DNA of 64,000 bases from DATJZH01 sp052146815 (GCA_052146815.1 JBKQMG010000122.1:47697-111696); one strand, 5' to 3'. Positions 43,645 through 53,244 are shown, counted from the first letter of the stretch. Notes: a model not told the origin generated them from the sequence alone. Numbers and translations are program-made.

Positions 43645-44253
43645 ATGACGGCCAGGGGCGACGGTCCGGCCATCGGCGTCCTCGCGCTGCAGGGAGACGT
43701 CGCCGAGCACCTGCGGGCGCTGCAGGCGGTCGGCACGCGCCCGGTCCGGGTGCGCCGCCCCGACGAGCTCGAGGCTGTCGACGGCCTGATCATCCCCGGC
43801 GGCGAGTCGACCACGATGTGGAAGCTGGTCGCCAATTTCGACCTGCTCGACCCGCTGCGCAAGCGGATCAGCGGCGGCATGCCCGCGTTCGGCTCGTGTG
43901 CCGGCATGATCATGCTGGCCGACCGGCTGGTAGAGCAGGCCAGCGACCAGGCGACGCTCGGCTCGATCGACATGACGGTCCGGCGCAACGCCTTCGGACG
44001 GCAGGCGGAATCATTCGAGAGCGATGTGACGCTGCACGGCGTGGACGGCCCCCCGTTTCATGCCGTCTTCATCCGCGCGCCGTGGGTGGAGGAAGCCGGT
44101 CCGGACGTCGAGATTCTCGCCACCGAATCGCGCACGGGTAGGATCGTCGCCGTCCGCCAGGGCCCGGCCATCGCCACCGCGTTCCATCCCGAGCTGACGC
44201 CGGACCTGCGCATCCACAGTCTGTTTGCTGACATGGTGAGGGATCAGTCATGA
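43645..44253 (+). CDS. pdxT: Pyridoxal 5'-phosphate synthase glutaminase PdxT
   Basis: A 202-aa class-I glutaminase partner of PdxS. Triad visible: nucleophile Cys in FGSCAGMIML near residue 89, His and Glu in ATAFHPELTPDLRIH near residue 180, with LIIPGGESTTMWKL. The ATG follows the pdxS stop directly and its stop overlaps yebC by 4 nt. Confidence 0.96.
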   Translation: MTARGDGPAIGVLALQGDVAEHLRALQAVGTRPVRVRRPDELEAVDGLIIPGGESTTMWKLVANFDLLDPLRKRISGGMPAFGSCAGMIMLADRLVEQASDQATLGSIDMTVRRNAFGRQAESFESDVTLHGVDGPPFHAVFIRAPWVEEAGPDVEILATESRTGRIVAVRQGPAIATAFHPELTPDLRIHSLFADMVRDQS

Positions 44254-45002
44254 GCGGCCACTCCAAGTGGGCGACCACCAAGCACAAGAAGGCCGTTGTC
44301 GACGCTCGGCGGGGCAAGCTGTTCGCCAAGCTCATCAAGAACGTTGAGGTCGCGGCGCGCAGCGGCGGCCCCGACCCGGCGGGCAACCCCACGCTGTACG
44401 ACGCCGTGCAGAAGGCCAAGCGCAGCTCGGTGCCCAACGACAACATCGACCGCGCCGTGCGCCGCGGGGCGGGCCTGGAAGCGGGCGGCGCCGCCTGGGA
44501 ATCGGTCACCTACGAGGGCTACGCCCCCGGCGGGGTGGCCGTGCTGGTGGAGTGCCTCACCGATAACAGGAACCGGGCGGCCGCCGAGGTCCGGACCGCG
44601 CTCACCCGCAACGGCGGCTCCATGGCCGACCCCGGCTCGGTGTCCTACCTGTTCAACCGCAAGGGCGTGGTGATCGTCCCCAAGGCCGGCGGCGTCACCG
44701 AGGATGACGTGCTGGCGGCGGTGCTCGACGCGGGGGCCGAGGAGGTCAACGATCTCGGCGAGTCCTTCGAGGTCGTCAGCGAGGCCACCGACCTGGTCGC
44801 GGTGCGCACCGCGCTGCAGGACGCCGGCATCGACTACGAGTCCGCCGAGGCCGCGTTCCTGCCCACGGTCGAGGTGCCCCTCGACGAGGAGCACGCCCGG
44901 AAGGTCTTCCGGCTGATCGAGGCCATCGAGGACTCCGACGACGTGCAGGACGTGTACGCCAACTACCAGGTCCCTGATGAGGTCATGGAGCACCTCGGGT
45001 GA
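44250..45002 (+). CDS. yebC: YebC/PmpR family regulatory protein
   Basis: A 250-aa protein starting MSGHSKWATTKHKKAVVDAR, the family hallmark, with NDNIDRAVRRGAGLE and YEGYAPGGVAVLVECLTDNR. YebC proteins are DNA-binding regulators and, in recent work, ribosome-associated factors easing proline stretches; the role here is not known. ATG 44250 overlaps pdxT, and its stop overlaps the next gene by 4 nt. Usually placed next to ruvC; here an acetyltransferase gene intervenes. Confidence 0.94.
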   Translation: MSGHSKWATTKHKKAVVDARRGKLFAKLIKNVEVAARSGGPDPAGNPTLYDAVQKAKRSSVPNDNIDRAVRRGAGLEAGGAAWESVTYEGYAPGGVAVLVECLTDNRNRAAAEVRTALTRNGGSMADPGSVSYLFNRKGVVIVPKAGGVTEDDVLAAVLDAGAEEVNDLGESFEVVSEATDLVAVRTALQDAGIDYESAEAAFLPTVEVPLDEEHARKVFRLIEAIEDSDDVQDVYANYQVPDEVMEHLG

Positions 45003-46255
45003 GCTCAGGCTCCCCGCCGGCGGTGCTGAGGGTCAGCGGGGGCCAGATCCGGCCCCTGACCGCCAGCGACGGCCTCGAGGCCGAGCAGGATCTGCGGCAC
45101 CGGGCCTTCGGACCGCTGACGCCGCGGGAGCGGCCCGCCTCGGTTTCCTCGCTTGCGGGATCCGTCGCCGCCGGCCGCATACTGGGCGCGTTCGCCGGAG
45201 CCGAGCTGATCGGCACGGCGAGATTCCACGACATGCGCCAGTGGTGGCACGGGCGGCCGATGCCGATGGCGGGCGTGGCCGGGGTCAAGGTGGCGCCGGA
45301 GTACCGCGGCCAGGGTGTCGGGAAAGCGCTGATGATCGCGCTGCTCGAGGAGATCGCCCGGCGCCGCTATCCGGTCAGCGTGCTCTACCCGGCGACCGCG
45401 GCCCTGTACCGTTCCCTCGGCTGGGAACTGGCCGGCGGCCGTTACGAGGCGGTTGTCCCGGCCCGCTCGCTCGGCGGGCTGGTGCCCGCCGATATCTCCG
45501 GCCAGGGCGGCGCGGCCGGCCCGGCCGCGCTGCGCCGGGCCGGGGCTGATGACGCCGAGAAGGTCATCGCCGTTCTCGGCGCTGTGCATGAGGCGCTGCA
45601 CGACAGCGGGCCGGCCGCCCGCGACGCCGATTACTACCGCTGCTGGCTGGGCCATCCCGACGAGTTTGACTACCTGGCCGGCGACGGATTCGTCAGCTAC
45701 CGCTGGGCCGACCGCCATGACGAGATCGTGGTGCACCGCGCCGTGGCCGGCTCGGAGCAGACCGCGCGGGCGATCTGGGGGCTGCTGGCGTCGCACGCCT
45801 CGACGGCCACGACCGTCCGGGCCAGTGTCGGGCCGGCCGACCCGGTCGGCTGGCTGACCAGGGAGCCGGACGTGCGGGTGACGCAGCTGGAGCGGTGGAT
45901 GCTGCGGCTGGTCGACGTGCCGGCCGCGGTCGCGGCCCGCGGGTTCCCGCCGGCCGCCGGCCTGACCGCCGTGCTGCGGCTGGACGATCAGTACCGGCCC
46001 GCGAACTCGGGACTGTGGCGGCTGGAAGTGGGCGCCGGCCAGGGCTGGCTGACCCCGGCAGCGACGCATGACGGCAGCGGCCTGGGGCCGGACGGCCCGG
46101 TCACGCTCGGCTCCCGCGGCGCGGCGGCACTGTATGCGGGCATCCCGATGGCCGTGCTGCGCAGGACCGGGCTCGTAGCGGGCGGCGACCTCGCGCAGGA
46201 CGCCGCGCTGGACGGCGCCTTCGCCGCCGGCGCCTACATGGCCGACTACTTCTGA
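44999..46255 (+). CDS. Eis-like GNAT N-acetyltransferase
   Basis: A 418-aa protein with two GNAT folds and a sterol-carrier-like C-terminus. The acetyl-CoA site appears as VAGVKVAPEYRGQGVGKALM; ALYRSLGWELAGGRYEA follows. The C-terminus YMADYF ends in Phe, whose carboxylate is the general base in Eis. The family (Eis/DUF4081) acetylates lysines and aminoglycosides in mycobacteria. GTG 44999 overlaps the yebC stop (GTGA). Inserted between yebC and ruvC. Confidence 0.86.
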   Translation: MSSGSPPAVLRVSGGQIRPLTASDGLEAEQDLRHRAFGPLTPRERPASVSSLAGSVAAGRILGAFAGAELIGTARFHDMRQWWHGRPMPMAGVAGVKVAPEYRGQGVGKALMIALLEEIARRRYPVSVLYPATAALYRSLGWELAGGRYEAVVPARSLGGLVPADISGQGGAAGPAALRRAGADDAEKVIAVLGAVHEALHDSGPAARDADYYRCWLGHPDEFDYLAGDGFVSYRWADRHDEIVVHRAVAGSEQTARAIWGLLASHASTATTVRASVGPADPVGWLTREPDVRVTQLERWMLRLVDVPAAVAARGFPPAAGLTAVLRLDDQYRPANSGLWRLEVGAGQGWLTPAATHDGSGLGPDGPVTLGSRGAAALYAGIPMAVLRRTGLVAGGDLAQDAALDGAFAAGAYMADYF

Positions 46256-46371
46256 GCCGGCGCCGGCAACCCGCGCCACGACACGCCGGCGCCCTGGCGG
46301 CGCCGGACGCCCGGAGTCGGTAAGGTCACAGCCGAACACCTGTTCGCTAGGGACCGGGATGGTGAGCGGCT

Positions 46372-46941
46372 TTGCGCGTGCTCGGGGTCGATCCCGGCCT
46401 CACCCGGTGCGGCCTCGGGGTAATCGAAGGCGAGCCGGGGCGGCCGCTGACCCTGATCGCCACCAACGTGGTGGGCACCCCGGCGGACGACGACATCGGC
46501 ACGCGGCTGCTGGTCCTGGAACGCCACATCGAGCGCTGGCTGACCGAGTACCAGCCCGACGCGGTGGCCGTCGAACGGGTGTTCAGCCAGCACAACGTCC
46601 GCACGGTGATGGGCACGGCCCAGTCCGGCGCGGTCGCCATCGTCTGCTCGGCCCGCCGCGGCCTGCCGGTGGCGCTGCACACCCCGAGCGAGGTCAAGGC
46701 GGCGGTCACCGGCAGCGGCCGGGCTGACAAGGCACAGGTCACCCAGATGGTCGCGCGGCTGCTGCGGATGGCCGACCCGCCCCGCCCGGCCGACTCCGCC
46801 GACGCGCTCGCCCTGGCGATCTGTCATCTGTGGCGCGGCGGCGCGCAGGCCCGGCTGGTGGCCGCGGCGGCTGCCGGGCGGCAGGGCTCGGCCCGGTCGG
46901 TGTGGGCGGCGGCAGCGGAGCAGGAAAGGAGACGGCGTTGA
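46372..46941 (+). CDS. ruvC: Holliday junction resolvase RuvC
   Basis: A 189-aa endonuclease resolving four-way junctions. MRVLGVDPGLTRCGLG holds the first catalytic Asp; AVERVFSQHNVRTVMG the Glu; KAQVTQMVARLL and a late DSADALALA the last acids. TTG start 46372 is fixed by the family's MRVLGVDPG. C-terminal tail of about 25 aa. The stop overlaps the ruvA start by 4 nt. Confidence 0.95.
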   Translation: MRVLGVDPGLTRCGLGVIEGEPGRPLTLIATNVVGTPADDDIGTRLLVLERHIERWLTEYQPDAVAVERVFSQHNVRTVMGTAQSGAVAIVCSARRGLPVALHTPSEVKAAVTGSGRADKAQVTQMVARLLRMADPPRPADSADALALAICHLWRGGAQARLVAAAAAGRQGSARSVWAAAAEQERRRR

Positions 46942-47624
46942 TCGCGCATCTGGACGGAACCGTCAGCTCGGTGGCGCCCGACGGCGCGGTCATCGAGGTC
47001 GGCGGAGTCGGCCTGCTGGTGCAGTGCGCGCCCGGCACCCTCGCCCGGCTCCGGGCCGGCGAGCGGGCCAGGGTCGCCACCTCCCTGGTGGTCCGCGAGG
47101 ACGCACTGACCCTCTACGGCTTCGCCGGCGACGACGAGCGCAATACCTTCGAGCTGCTCCAGACCGCCAGCGGCATCGGCCCCCGGCTCGCCCTGGCCAT
47201 GCTGGCCGTCTTCACCCCCGACGCGCTGCGCCGCGCGGTCGCGGCTGAGGACCTGACCGCGCTGACCACCGTGCCGGGCATCGGCCGCAAGGGCGCCCAG
47301 CGGATCGTGCTGGAACTGGCCGGGCGCCTCGGCCGGCCAGGAGATGGCGCGGGCGGCACGGCGGCCGCCAGCGGCCCGTCGACGGGCCGCGCCGACCCGT
47401 GGCGCGAGCAGGTGCGGGCGGGCCTGGTCAATCTCGGCTGGCAGGCCAGAGACGCCGACCAGGCGATCGCGGCGATCGAGCCCGAACTGCTCGCCCAGCC
47501 GGCGGCGAGTGCCGGGGTCGGCGACGGCAAGCCCCGTGACGGCAAGCCCGGTGAACCGCACGCGCCCGCGGTCGACGTGGCGGTCGCGCTGCGCGCCGCC
47601 CTGCGGGTGCTGGGGCGCGCATGA
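46938..47624 (+). CDS. ruvA: Holliday junction DNA helicase subunit RuvA
   Basis: A 228-aa tetrameric junction-binding protein. MIAHLDGTVSSVAPDGAVIE OB fold, two HhH motifs (LLQTASGIGPRLALAMLAVF and LTTVPGIGRKGAQRIVLELA), a flexible Gly/Ala linker and C-terminal domain III (VNLGWQARDADQAI). TTG start 46938 behind AAAGGAG; the longer upstream frame lies over ruvC. Confidence 0.95.
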   Translation: MIAHLDGTVSSVAPDGAVIEVGGVGLLVQCAPGTLARLRAGERARVATSLVVREDALTLYGFAGDDERNTFELLQTASGIGPRLALAMLAVFTPDALRRAVAAEDLTALTTVPGIGRKGAQRIVLELAGRLGRPGDGAGGTAAASGPSTGRADPWREQVRAGLVNLGWQARDADQAIAAIEPELLAQPAASAGVGDGKPRDGKPGEPHAPAVDVAVALRAALRVLGRA

Positions 47625-48667
47625 CCGGCAGTGACAGCGAGCTGGACCGGTTCGTCTCGCCGCTGGCCGACGCGGACGAGCGGGCCATCGAAGGCGCGCT
47701 GCGGCCTAAGCGGCTGACCGAGTTCATCGGCCAGAACCGGGTCCGCGAGCAGCTGTCGCTGGTCCTGGAAGGCGCGCTGCGCCGCGGCGTGGCGCCCGAC
47801 CACGTCCTGCTGTCCGGGCCGCCTGGCCTGGGCAAGACCACGATCGCGATGATCATCGCCGCGGAACTCGGCTCGTCCCTGCGGATCACCAGCGGCCCGG
47901 CGATCGAGCGGTCCGGTGACCTGGCCGCGATCCTGTCCACGCTGGGCGCCGGCGAGGTCATCTTCATCGACGAGATCCACCGGGTCGCCCGGCCCGCCCA
48001 GGAGATGCTCTACCTGGCCATGGAGGACTTCCGGGTCGACGTCGTCGTCGGGAAGGGGCCGGGCGCGACAGCCATCCCGCTCGACATCGCGCCCTTCACC
48101 CTCGTCGGGGCCACGACGCGGGCCGGCCTGCTGCCCGCGCCGCTGCGGGACCGGTTCGGCTTCACCGCCCACCTGGATTTCTACGAGCCCGCTGAGCTCG
48201 GCGTTATCATCCGCCGGTCCGCCGGCCTGCTCGGCGTCGAATTGCGCGACGAGGGCGCCGACGAGATCGCGGGCCGCTCGCGCGGCACGCCGCGGATCGC
48301 CAACCGGCTGCTGCGCCGGGTCCGCGACTTCGCCGAGGTCCGCGGGGACGGGGTGATCACCCGCGGCGCCGCCCGGGCCGCCCTCGAGCTGTACGAAGTG
48401 GACGACAGCGGGCTGGACCGGCTCGACCGGGGCGTGCTGACCGCGCTCATCCGCAGGTTCGGCGGCGGCCCGGTCGGGCTTTCCACCCTGGCCGTCGCGG
48501 TGGCGGAGGAGGCCGAGACGGTCGAGGTCGTCGCCGAGCCGTTCCTGGTCCGGCAGGGGCTGATCGTGCGCACCCCGCGCGGCCGGGTCGCCACGCCCGC
48601 CGCCTGGGAGCATCTGGGCCTCGTGCCGCCCGCGCCCGGCGGCGACACGGCGACCCTGTTCAGCTGA
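47621..48667 (+). CDS. ruvB: Holliday junction DNA helicase RuvB
   Basis: A 348-aa AAA+ motor. Walker A GPPGLGKTTIAMII, Walker B FIDEIHRV, sensor GATTRAGLLPAPLRDRFGF, and a C-terminal winged helix (EPFLVRQGLIVRTPRGR). Overlaps ruvA by 4 nt. Completes ruvCAB. Confidence 0.97.
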   Translation: MTGSDSELDRFVSPLADADERAIEGALRPKRLTEFIGQNRVREQLSLVLEGALRRGVAPDHVLLSGPPGLGKTTIAMIIAAELGSSLRITSGPAIERSGDLAAILSTLGAGEVIFIDEIHRVARPAQEMLYLAMEDFRVDVVVGKGPGATAIPLDIAPFTLVGATTRAGLLPAPLRDRFGFTAHLDFYEPAELGVIIRRSAGLLGVELRDEGADEIAGRSRGTPRIANRLLRRVRDFAEVRGDGVITRGAARAALELYEVDDSGLDRLDRGVLTALIRRFGGGPVGLSTLAVAVAEEAETVEVVAEPFLVRQGLIVRTPRGRVATPAAWEHLGLVPPAPGGDTATLFS

Positions 48668-49010
48668 GTCGGCCCCGATTACCCGCTGGCCCCGGCTCCG
48701 TGAGCTGGCCCTGTCCAGGAGAGCCGCGCCCCGATTCAGGCTCAGCTGGCCCCGATTCGGCTGAGCGCAGGGCGATCCGGCCGGGTCTGCGCAGATCAGC
48801 GCAGGCTCCATATGTCCGTTCATGTCACAGCAGGTCGCGGGCAGGTCACGATCGCTCGCAAGAAGCCGTAGCCTGTTGGTGCGTCGCGCATGCGCCGCTA
48901 CACTTCGGCAGTTGGTTCCAGACAGCCGCCTGGTGCCGGTACCGGTTCGCCGGTCCCGTGCCTGGGGCCGCCTCGCGGCCCGCTGCGGCAAGCAACCGGA
49001 AGGATGCCCC
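48668..49010. other. Intergenic region upstream of yajC
   Basis: About 340 bp with repeated CCCCGATT and GGCCCCGATTCGGCTGAG-like short units but no gene. It probably holds the promoter of the yajC-secD-secF operon; a clear promoter was not identified. Confidence 0.4.
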
Positions 49011-49013
49011 GTG

Positions 49014-49409
49014 ATGGGGACTTTTACTCTCGCCGCGAATCTCGCCGCCACGACTACGAAGAGCAGTGGCTCGTCCTACATCCTGCTGTTCATCGTCGTG
49101 ATCTTCGGGATTTTCTACTTCGTGGTCCTGCGGCCGCAGCGCGCCCGCCAGCGTGCCGCGACGCAGACCCAGAAGACCGCCGACCCTGGCACGCGAATCC
49201 GCACCACCGCGGGGATGTACGGCACTATCGTGTCCGCCGACGACAAGGACGTGGTCGTCGAGATCGCGCCGGGAGTGCAGATCAAGATGCTGCGCCGCGC
49301 GATCATGGAAGTCGTGCACGAAGAGGACGGGGTCGACGCCGCGCCGGCCGCGCCCCCGGAGCCGGACGCCCCTGCCGCGGGCGATGACTGGGACACCAAG
49401 AACCTCTAG
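49014..49409 (+). CDS. yajC: Preprotein translocase subunit YajC
   Basis: A 131-aa single-span membrane protein (SYILLFIVVIFGIFYFVVLR then RPQRARQRAA), followed by a small soluble domain (AGMYGTIVSADDKDVVVEIA) and a basic/acidic tail. It associates with SecDF. ATG 49014, 39 nt from secD. Confidence 0.93.
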   Translation: MGTFTLAANLAATTTKSSGSSYILLFIVVIFGIFYFVVLRPQRARQRAATQTQKTADPGTRIRTTAGMYGTIVSADDKDVVVEIAPGVQIKMLRRAIMEVVHEEDGVDAAPAAPPEPDAPAAGDDWDTKNL

Positions 49410-49448
49410 CGGCGCAGAGCCCGAGAGCGAGCTAAGGACAGGCAACAG

Positions 49449-51422
49449 GTGGCTCCCCCAAGCACTCAGGCGTCGAGGCCGGGGCGATACCTCGCGGCGC
49501 TGCTCATCATCGTGATCGCGATGCTGGCCGGGATCGTCGGCAAGAACATCACGTCGCCCGGGGACTGGCACAAGGACTTCAGGGTGGGCCTCGGCCTGGA
49601 CTTGTCCAGCGGCTCCACGGTGACGCTGAAGGCCGTCACCGAGAAGAAGGGCGCCGTGCCCTCCGCGGCGGCGATGAAGGAAGCCAGCTCCATCATGCTG
49701 AGCCGGGTCAACGGCGCGGGCTTCACCGGCGCTCAGGTCCAGCAGCAGGGCAACGACATCATCACCGTGTCGGTGCCGGGCAAGCAATCCCGCCAGGTCG
49801 TGAACCTGGTCGGCACGACCGCGCTGCTGCGCTTCCGCCAGGTCCTGCTCCAGGCACCCAACTACACGACGGGCACGTCGACGACGCCGACGCCGTCGGC
49901 CAGCCCGTCGCCGTCGACGAGCGCCGGGGCCAAGTCCAGTCCCAGCAGCTCGGCGAGCCCCAGTACTTCCGCCAGCACGAAGGCTGGGTCCAACGGAACC
50001 GGGAAGTCGGTGCGGGCGGTCCGCCTGTCCGCCGCGGGAACTGGCGCGCGCAAGGCCGCAGCCGCGAGCTCTGCCTCGCCCGTCCCTTCCAGCTCGGCGT
50101 CGCCCGCCAGTTCGGCGTCGCCGTCACCGGGCAGCTCGGCGTCGCCCGCCAGCACTGCCCCGGCCAAGCCGGTGCTGTCCACCACCAAGGACGCCACCGG
50201 GGACGCCAGCCTGGTCAACAGCCAGACCGCCGCCCTGTTCAACAAGCTGAACTGCGGCAACAAGAACTGGCAGGCGCAGATCTACCACAACAACCCGGTG
50301 GCCTGGGACGACACGAACAGCCAGATCGTGGCGTGCAGCGGGGGGTACAAGTACGTCCTGGACGTGGCCAAGGTCACCGGCCAGCAGGTCACCTCGGCCT
50401 CCGGCGGGCTGGACTCCACTAACGGCAAGTGGGTCGTCAACCTCAACTTCAACGGCCAGGCCACAAAGGCGTTCGGCACTCTGACGTCGAATATGTACAG
50501 CAAGTACTTCAACCCCTCAACGGGCCAGCAGACTTCGGTGCTGGACAACTTCGCCATTGTGCTGGACGGCAAGATCGTCTCCATCGCCTACGTCTCGCAG
50601 CCGATCACCACCGGCCAGGGCCAGATCAGCGGCTCGTTCACCGAGGCCCAGGTGAACAACCTGGCCAACGTCCTAAAGTACGGCTCGCTGCCGCTGACCT
50701 TCACCAAGGAATCCATCACCTCGGTGTCCGCGCAGCTGGGCTCGGCTCAGCTGCAGGCCGGCCTGGTCGCCGCGGCCGTCGGGCTGCTGCTGGTCGTGCT
50801 CTACTCCTTCCTCTACTACCGGGGCCTCGGGCTGGTGTCAGTGTCCAGCCTGATCGTCGCCGCGCTGCTGTCCTACCTGTCGGTCGTGCTGCTCAGCAAG
50901 TACGAGGGCTTCACGCTCTCGCTGGCCGGCGTGGCCGGGCTCATCGTGGCGATCGGCATCACCGCCGACTCGTTCGTGGTGTATTTCGAGCGCCTGCGGG
51001 ACGAGGTCCGGGAGGGCCGGTCGCTGCGGGCGGCGGTGGAACGAGGCTGGCAGCGGGCCCGGCGGACCATCCTGGTCTCCGACACGGTGTCCTTCCTCGC
51101 CGCCGCGCTGCTGTACTTCTTCGCGATCGGCGACGTCAAGGGCTTCGCCTTCACCCTCGGCCTGACCACGCTGATCGACATCGTCGTGGTGTTCCTGTTC
51201 ACCAAGCCGATGGTCACCCTGCTGGCCCGGACCAAGTTCTACGGCCAGGGCCACAAGTGGTCCGGACTCGACCCGGCCCGGCTCGGCGCGCGATCGCCCT
51301 GGCGCGGAGCTAAGCGCATCCCGGCCCGGCCGGCCCCGAGCGGAGCCAGAGCCTCCGGCTCATCCGGCCAGTCCCGGCTGACCCCGGGCGCGCAGGCCCC
51401 GACATCCCCGAAGGAGGCGTGA
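49449..51422 (+). CDS. secD: Protein translocase subunit SecD
   Basis: A 657-aa RND-family export motor subunit. TM1, first periplasmic domain with LGLDLSSGSTVTLKAV, a very long Ser/Pro/Ala-rich low-complexity segment (residues about 140-245), periplasmic head with QPITTGQGQISGSFTEAQVN, then TM2-6 with GLVAAAVGLLLVVLYSFLYY and the conserved GITADSFVVYFERLRDEV. GTG start 49449. Its stop overlaps the secF start. Confidence 0.94.
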   Translation: MAPPSTQASRPGRYLAALLIIVIAMLAGIVGKNITSPGDWHKDFRVGLGLDLSSGSTVTLKAVTEKKGAVPSAAAMKEASSIMLSRVNGAGFTGAQVQQQGNDIITVSVPGKQSRQVVNLVGTTALLRFRQVLLQAPNYTTGTSTTPTPSASPSPSTSAGAKSSPSSSASPSTSASTKAGSNGTGKSVRAVRLSAAGTGARKAAAASSASPVPSSSASPASSASPSPGSSASPASTAPAKPVLSTTKDATGDASLVNSQTAALFNKLNCGNKNWQAQIYHNNPVAWDDTNSQIVACSGGYKYVLDVAKVTGQQVTSASGGLDSTNGKWVVNLNFNGQATKAFGTLTSNMYSKYFNPSTGQQTSVLDNFAIVLDGKIVSIAYVSQPITTGQGQISGSFTEAQVNNLANVLKYGSLPLTFTKESITSVSAQLGSAQLQAGLVAAAVGLLLVVLYSFLYYRGLGLVSVSSLIVAALLSYLSVVLLSKYEGFTLSLAGVAGLIVAIGITADSFVVYFERLRDEVREGRSLRAAVERGWQRARRTILVSDTVSFLAAALLYFFAIGDVKGFAFTLGLTTLIDIVVVFLFTKPMVTLLARTKFYGQGHKWSGLDPARLGARSPWRGAKRIPARPAPSGARASGSSGQSRLTPGAQAPTSPKEA

Positions 51423-52693
51423 TGTCCTGGCTGCGCAACATCACCGGGCGGCTGTACCGGGGCGAGGTCTCCTACGACTTCGTCGGGCGCAAGAAGCGCT
51501 GGTACACGATCTCCGGGCTCATCCTGGTCATCGCCATCGCCGCGCTGCTGATCCGCGGCCTGGACTACAGCGTCGACTTCAAGGGCGGCTCGATCTACCA
51601 GTTCTCGTCCCCGAAGGCCACCTCCACCACTCAGGTGACCAACGTGGTGACGGGCGCCGGCTCCGGTCCGGTGGTGGTCCAGTCGGTCAAGCCGCCCGGC
51701 CAGCCGGTGCGATGGGAGATCCAGACGGCGAAGCTGCCGTACAACGAGTCGGTCAAGATCGAGAACGCGCTCTCCCGTGCGTTCGGCGTCTCGAATAACC
51801 AGCTCAGCCCCCAGTTTGTCGGGCCGAGCTGGGGCGGGCAGATCTCGCAGAAGGCCCTGGAGGCGCTGATCGCCTTCATGGTGGTGATCGTCGCCTACCT
51901 GTCGATCGCGTTCGAGTGGAAGATGGCGACCGCGGCGTTCGTCGCGCTGCTGCACGACATCGTCATCACCATCGGCATCTACGCGCTGACGGGTCTGCAG
52001 GTCAGCCCCGCGTCGGTCATCGGCCTGCTCACCATCCTCGGTTACTCCTTGTATGACACCGTGGTGGTCTTCGACAAGGTCCGGGAGAACACCGCCGGGC
52101 TGCTCGGCACCCGGCGGTCGACCTACAGCCAGGCGGCGAACCTGGCGCTGAACCAGACCCTGGTCCGGTCGATCAACACCTCGCTCATCGCGCTGCTGCC
52201 CGTAGTCGCGATTCTCATCGTCAGCACCACCTATCTCGGCCAGGGCGAACTGCAGGACCTGTCGCTCGTGCTGTTCATCGGCATGCTGTCGGGGACCTAC
52301 TCCTCGATCTTCATCGCCACTCCGGTGCTCGCCGACCTGAAGGAGCGCGAGCCCCAGTACAAGCAGCTGGCCCGGCAGGTCGCGCTGCGCGCGGCGGGCG
52401 GCCGGGCCGCAGCCCGCAAGGCCAAGGCGGGCGCGAGCGCAGGCGGCGCGGCGGCGGCAGGCGGCGACGGGCTCGCGGCCATCGCGGTGGCGGACGCGGA
52501 CGAGGCGGACGAGGACACGCTGGACAGCGGCCCGGCGGACGACGCGGCCACCGACGAGCGGGTCCCCGCTGGCCAGGCCACCGGGGACGGGGCGCCGCGG
52601 CCCGGTGCCGCAGCCCGGTCCGGGCCCCGGCAGCAGCCCCGCCGGAACACCGCGGCCAAGCGGCGGCCCGGCGGCAAGAAGAAACGGCGGTAG
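51422..52693 (+). CDS. secF: Protein translocase subunit SecF
   Basis: A 423-aa partner of SecD with six membrane helices: VDFKGGSIYQF, TILGYSLYDTVVVFDKVREN and LFIGMLSGTYSSIFIATPVL are signatures. The C-terminal 120 aa are a hydrophilic Ala/Arg/Lys tail, unusually long and ending GGKKKRR. ATG 51422 after GAAGGAGGC; overlaps secD. Confidence 0.95.
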   Translation: MSWLRNITGRLYRGEVSYDFVGRKKRWYTISGLILVIAIAALLIRGLDYSVDFKGGSIYQFSSPKATSTTQVTNVVTGAGSGPVVVQSVKPPGQPVRWEIQTAKLPYNESVKIENALSRAFGVSNNQLSPQFVGPSWGGQISQKALEALIAFMVVIVAYLSIAFEWKMATAAFVALLHDIVITIGIYALTGLQVSPASVIGLLTILGYSLYDTVVVFDKVRENTAGLLGTRRSTYSQAANLALNQTLVRSINTSLIALLPVVAILIVSTTYLGQGELQDLSLVLFIGMLSGTYSSIFIATPVLADLKEREPQYKQLARQVALRAAGGRAAARKAKAGASAGGAAAAGGDGLAAIAVADADEADEDTLDSGPADDAATDERVPAGQATGDGAPRPGAAARSGPRQQPRRNTAAKRRPGGKKKRR

Positions 52694-52695
52694 GA

Positions 52696-53244
52696 GTGCC
52701 GGCGGATCCCACCACGCCGGTCGACGGCGATGTCACGGGGATGATCCAGGCGATGATCCGTGACATCGCGGACTACCCGCAGCCCGGCATCGTGTTCAAG
52801 GACATCACCCCGCTGCTGGGCGACGCGGCGGCGTTCGCGGCAACCGTCGACGCCATGGCCGACGGCCACGTCGCGGTCGACAAGGTGGTCGGGATCGAGG
52901 CGCGGGGCTTCATCCTGGCCGCGCCGGTGGCCTGCCGGCTCGGCGCCGGGTTCGTCCCGGTCCGCAAGCAGGGCAAGCTGCCCGCCCGCACGCACCAGCA
53001 GTCCTACGACCTCGAATACGGCAGCGCCACCATCGAGGTGCATACCGACGCGTTCGCTCCGGGGGACCGGGTGCTCATCGTCGATGACGTCCTCGCCACC
53101 GGGGGCACGGCCCGGGCGACCGCCGATCTGGTCCGGCGCAGCGGGGCCGAGGTGATCGCGGTGTCGGTCCTGCTGGAACTGGGGTTCCTCAACGGGCGGG
53201 CCCAGCTGCCGGGCCTGGAAATCCGCGCGCTGCTGCAGGCGTAA
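52696..53244 (+). CDS. apt: Adenine phosphoribosyltransferase
   Basis: Salvages adenine with PRPP to AMP. DYPQPGIVFKDITPLL, GIEARGFILAAPVACRLGAG, VRKQGKLPARTHQQSYDLEYG and the PRPP loop LIVDDVLATGGTARAT. GTG 52696 gives 182 aa; ATG 52741, where homologues begin, would give 167 aa and is preferred by family comparison. Two nt after secF; the apt-relA order is standard in actinomycetes. Confidence 0.93.
   Translation: MPADPTTPVDGDVTGMIQAMIRDIADYPQPGIVFKDITPLLGDAAAFAATVDAMADGHVAVDKVVGIEARGFILAAPVACRLGAGFVPVRKQGKLPARTHQQSYDLEYGSATIEVHTDAFAPGDRVLIVDDVLATGGTARATADLVRRSGAEVIAVSVLLELGFLNGRAQLPGLEIRALLQA

Noticed and set aside
47114..49051. 645-codon minus-strand frame opposite ruvA/ruvB
   Set aside because: Same reason: ruvAB motifs lie on the plus strand and the shadow has no recognisable domain.
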